The position numbers were made by a program, and so were the translations under genes. 8,365 bases of DNA, from assembly GCA_023428365.1 (NCBI GenBank), contig JAEYYQ010000130.1, positions 1 through 8,365 on the forward strand. The letters run 5' to 3'. Origin of the DNA: Pseudomonadota bacterium. GTDB lineage: Bacteria; Pseudomonadota; Alphaproteobacteria; Rhizobiales; Hyphomicrobiaceae. Shown one piece after another: positions 6,203 through 8,365 of this stretch. Under the pieces are notes generated by a model. The model did no database searches. It was not told the DNA's origin and worked only from the letters and a program-made list of their open reading frames with translations. Every line of letters starts with the position of its first letter. The first letter of the stretch is position 1.

Positions 6203-6751
6203 ATGGCGGGGGACCGCTTTTTCATCATAACGGGCGGCCCAGGTTCAGGGAAAAGTACGCTCATCGAGGCCTTGGCGGCTCTCGGCTATCCACACATGCC
6301 GGAGGCGGGCAGGGCGATCATTCGCGATCAGGTCGAGATCGGCGGGCGGGCTCTGCCCTGGGAGGACCGGGTGGCGTTTGCAGAATTGATGCTGGGTTGG
6401 GAACTCAGATCCTACCGCGCGGCGGCACCTCTGACGGGGCCGGTTCTGTTCGATCGCGGCGTCCCCGACGTCATAGGGTATCTTCGGCTGATTGGAGCCG
6501 AAGTTCCCGCGCACATGAAACGTGCGGCCGAGTTGTTCCGCTATCAGCGGCAGGTGTTCGTTGCGCCGCCGTGGCCCGAGATTTTCGTGCAGGACGCGGA
6601 GCGCAAGCAGTCGCTGGCTGAAGCCGAGGCAACGTATGATGCGCTTGTCGGCGTCTACGGCGATTATGACTATGAGCTTGTCGAACTACCGCGCGTTCCG
6701 TTGCAGCAACGCGTTGATTTTGTGCGCGAGCGGATTGGTGCAGCCTACTAG
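6203..6751 (+). CDS. Small P-loop AAA-family ATPase/NTPase of unknown substrate
   Basis: A 182-residue protein with a clear Walker A motif GGPGSGKST (residues 11-19) at the N-terminus and a hydrophobic strand ending in acid, VLFDRGVPD, that probably serves as Walker B (the Asp in FDRG). The layout is that of the small stand-alone AAA_28-type (NadR-kinase-like) predicted ATPases common in rhizobial genomes. It has no membrane segment or signal peptide. Start: AGGAGG at 6185-6190 lies 12 nt before the ATG, slightly long but strong. Upstream is the region shared with divergent leuA; downstream it converges with the phzF-type gene across 15 bp. A nucleotide or small-molecule kinase role is plausible, but nothing in the neighbourhood indicates the substrate. 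Confidence 0.8.
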   Translation: MAGDRFFIITGGPGSGKSTLIEALAALGYPHMPEAGRAIIRDQVEIGGRALPWEDRVAFAELMLGWELRSYRAAAPLTGPVLFDRGVPDVIGYLRLIGAEVPAHMKRAAELFRYQRQVFVAPPWPEIFVQDAERKQSLAEAEATYDALVGVYGDYDYELVELPRVPLQQRVDFVRERIGAAY

Positions 6752-6766
6752 CAGATATCGCGGAGG

Positions 6767-7690
6767 CTAAACGCGGATCTTTCCTTCGGTGATCCGCACG
6801 GCGTGCCCGCCGATGCGCACGTTCTGAAGCTGGCCGCTGGCGACATCCAGAGACAACGTGATCAGGCTGGGCCGGCCCATCTCGAAGCCTTGCTCGATGA
6901 TGCGTTTGTGATTGCCTTCCGGTGGTGCATCGAACCGCTGAATGACGCCTGCGAAATTCACTGCCGCAGAGCCCGTCGCCGGATCTTCAGCAATCCCCAT
7001 CGCCGGAGCGAACATGCGCGCGTGATAGCTCGACGCTGCTTGAACAGTTTCACTGCAATAGAGGAATGCGCCAACGACGCCCTGAGCGGCGATCGCGGGC
7101 CAATGTTGAGCGTTCACTGACGCTCTCGCCATAGCCTCCAGCGAGGCAACCGGCACGAACGTGAAGCTGTTGCCGGCGCCGAAGCGGGTCGGCTTGTGAT
7201 TGGCGAAGCCGATCTCTCGCGGTAGCAGGCCGAGTGCCGCTGCAAGTTGATCTGTCGCCGGCGGCGGACCGGCATCTTCGGGCAGCTTGGGGGCATCGAA
7301 CTCGGCAAACGCGGGCTCGCCATTTCTAAAACGCACGCCGACGCGCACCGGGCCGATGTTCTCTTCGAGAGCGACAATGGAGTCGCCGGTGGAAGCCATC
7401 CCTTGAAGTCGCAACTCTGCAAGCAGAATGGCGGTGCCGATGGTCGGATGACCTGCGAAGGGAAGCTCGGCTGCGGGTGTGAAGATGCGAATCTTGGCGG
7501 AATGCGCTGGGTTCACAGGGCGCTGAACGAAGACCGTCTCTGACAGCCCAAACTCGCGGGCGATGGCCTGCATACGATCCGTCGACAGCATGTCTGCCTC
7601 ATGCACGACGGCCAGCGGATTGCCGGTGAACGGCGTCGCGGTGAAAACGTCGAGCGTATGGAAGGCGAGCTGGATCATCGAGGAACCCAT
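6767..7690 (-). CDS. PhzF-family isomerase/epimerase-like protein
   Basis: About 307 residues from ATG 7690; the family usually has about 260-300. PhzF-fold proteins share the diaminopimelate-epimerase fold, and PhzF itself isomerises dihydro-3-hydroxyanthranilate in phenazine synthesis. Motifs in order: FHTLDVFTATPFTGNPLAVV at residues 10-29, catalytic Glu51 in GLSETVFV, PFAGHPTIGTA at 77-87, and EDPATGSAA starting at residue 235. The main active-site elements are intact. No other phenazine genes are present, so a general metabolic isomerase is more likely. Starts at 7678 (MIQLAF...) and 7690 both suit the family; the frame is open to an ATG at 7813, but those extra residues look unlike PhzF and no start has a good ribosome binding site. 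Confidence 0.9.
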   Translation of the reverse strand: MGSSMIQLAFHTLDVFTATPFTGNPLAVVHEADMLSTDRMQAIAREFGLSETVFVQRPVNPAHSAKIRIFTPAAELPFAGHPTIGTAILLAELRLQGMASTGDSIVALEENIGPVRVGVRFRNGEPAFAEFDAPKLPEDAGPPPATDQLAAALGLLPREIGFANHKPTRFGAGNSFTFVPVASLEAMARASVNAQHWPAIAAQGVVGAFLYCSETVQAASSYHARMFAPAMGIAEDPATGSAAVNFAGVIQRFDAPPEGNHKRIIEQGFEMGRPSLITLSLDVASGQLQNVRIGGHAVRITEGKIRV

Positions 7691-7769
7691 GGTGAGAGCG
7701 GCGCGATCCAGTATCGACGTCATATCGGCTTTGTCGATAGGTCGCGACGGCCGGAATAGGCAAACGACA

Positions 7770-7967
7770 GAACTTCCGCGCGACGTTGCGCAATTCCTCG
7801 CCAAAATCGACAAAGCTGCGCCGCAGTTGCGGCGAAGTCGATCGTCGACGGATCAACGCGATCCGCAATTGTTTCTGTATGTTGCAGGCAAGTTGATCAG
7901 TCCAGTCACAATTCAGCCGCGGGCCGGCCACGCTCTGTACAAGTTCCACAGGCGAAATCACCGTCAC
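7770..7967 (-). pseudogene. Possible remnant of a LysR-type regulator C-terminus
   Basis: On the minus strand, residues 34-66 of a short frame (7868-7770) read LRIALIRRRSTSPQLRRSF then VDFGEELRNVARKF. This resembles the end of LysR substrate-binding domains, where a hydrophobic strand and a basic S-(S/P)-x-(L)-R-x-F-(V/I)-D-F-L stretch close the protein. There is no HTH domain, and an in-frame TAG just upstream of 7967 (complement at 7977-7979) cuts the frame off. The frame then continues past the expected end without a stop until 7599, overlapping the PhzF gene. It may be a fragment left by a deletion; the similarity is short and low-complexity (Arg-rich), so chance is possible. Confidence 0.25.
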
Positions 7968-8365
7968 CGATCGAGGCTAGCCGGGCTCGTTTGGAAGGGC
8001 CCTCGGGGGGCACTACAACATCTCCGGTATCGTGCTTTTAGTCCAAATGGACTGGCGCCTGAGGGGGAGCCACGCAGGACCAATTCTAACGCTCTGGGGC
8101 GAAAGCCTTGCCGAACGACGCGATCGTTTGCAGGCAACGCGCTCCGAATACCACTTGTCTCGGGGAACGGCTGCCTGTCGGTTCCCGAGTCGGGCGGTGG
8201 AGAACCCCCGCTTCTCTACCGCCCGGCCCTTTAGTTCAATTTGCTCGCTGCCTACTCCGCGAGCGCACGTTTCGCCGGAAGGCCTGTGCTGCCGCACCGC
8301 CACACACCTCCCTCCCCGACGCGGTGGGATGGGTCTTCCGGCGATCCACCGTTCAGATCCCCAAG
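7968..8365. other. Gene-poor region with a run of inverted repeats
   Basis: I see no convincing gene in this nearly 400-bp stretch; frames open on both strands (for example 8013-8303 minus) have no recognisable domain. It is instead rich in inverted repeats: AGTCCA/TGGACT (8040-8053), a GGC-GAAA-GCC tetraloop hairpin (8098-8107), TTGCC..AACGA/TCGTT..GGCAA (8108-8137), CTCGGGGA/TTCCCGAG plus one outer-loop pair (8159-8189), the 16-bp hairpin listed separately, GCTCGC/GCGAGC (8243-8264), and CGCCGGAAG/CTTCCGGCG (8273-8343) enclosing CACCGC/GCGGTG. Such a series fits a structured RNA or a degraded mobile or palindromic element. I could not match it to RNase P RNA, tmRNA, SRP RNA or a known riboswitch consensus. 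Confidence 0.45.
8189..8227. repeat. Strong 16-bp hairpin
   Basis: GTCGGGCGGTGGAGAA (8189-8204) pairs with TTCTCTACCGCCCGGC (8212-8227) around a 7-nt C-rich loop. All 16 positions pair, two of them G-U on the plus strand. The plus-strand continuation is CCTTTAG, a very weak T tract, so a terminator function is uncertain. It is the longest pairing I found in the window and abuts a second hairpin at 8159-8189. Confidence 0.7.

Noticed and set aside
6767..7690. Phenazine biosynthesis locus
   Set aside because: Only a PhzF-family protein is present; this family is widespread without phenazine production and no other phz genes are nearby.
7563..8234. 223-codon + strand frame at the right end
   Set aside because: Its first part is antisense to the PhzF gene, the rest crosses the hairpin-rich region, and no domain is recognisable.
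8040..8343. Known RNA genes (RNase P RNA, tmRNA, SRP RNA, cobalamin or TPP riboswitch)
   Set aside because: I looked for their conserved core motifs on both strands and did not find them.

Overview
The window looks like chromosomal DNA of a GC-rich alphaproteobacterium of the Bradyrhizobium/Rhodopseudomonas/Afipia type (Hyphomicrobiales, Nitrobacteraceae). This rests on the protein sequences, the GC-rich codon use, and the combination of a leuA-type 2-isopropylmalate synthase, a second MreB-like actin, a PhzF-family enzyme and a tRNA-Arg(ACG) gene. The assignment is by recognition, not by a search. Most of the window is ordinary housekeeping or accessory metabolism, and I do not see a convincing new multi-gene system.

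Left part (1-2480, + strand): the last codons of a leuC-type large subunit overlap a complete leuD-type small subunit by 4 bp. A 38-codon stub follows, starting on the leuD stop codon; it resembles the N-terminus of an isocitrate lyase/PEP mutase-family lyase and appears to be the relic of a deleted gene. An NAD(P)-dependent aldehyde dehydrogenase with its own ribosome binding site comes next. The LeuD is unlike the usual biosynthetic form. Hydratase + lyase stub + aldehyde dehydrogenase suggests a carboxylic-acid catabolic operon that has lost its lyase. After the dehydrogenase lies a short broken reading frame resembling a winged-helix DNA-binding protein, then about 260 bp of gene-poor DNA with small repeats.

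Middle (2739-5802, - strand): a tRNA-Arg(ACG) gene, an MreB-like actin homolog without mreC/mreD neighbours, a good intrinsic terminator, and leuA. LeuA carries out the first committed step of leucine synthesis, and its terminator separates it from the downstream mreB-like gene. The roughly 400-bp region upstream of leuA has leucine-codon clusters, two CCTCCTT motifs able to pair with the leuA ribosome binding site, and hairpins. It may be a leader, but it is not a textbook attenuator.

Right part (6203-8365): a small P-loop ATPase on the + strand, divergent from leuA, converges with a PhzF-family gene on the - strand across a 15-bp gap. The last 400-550 bp hold no confident gene: a possible LysR C-terminal remnant, then a run of strong inverted repeats (8040-8343) including a 16-bp hairpin. 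This is the least explained stretch and the best candidate for an unannotated structured RNA or a degenerate element.
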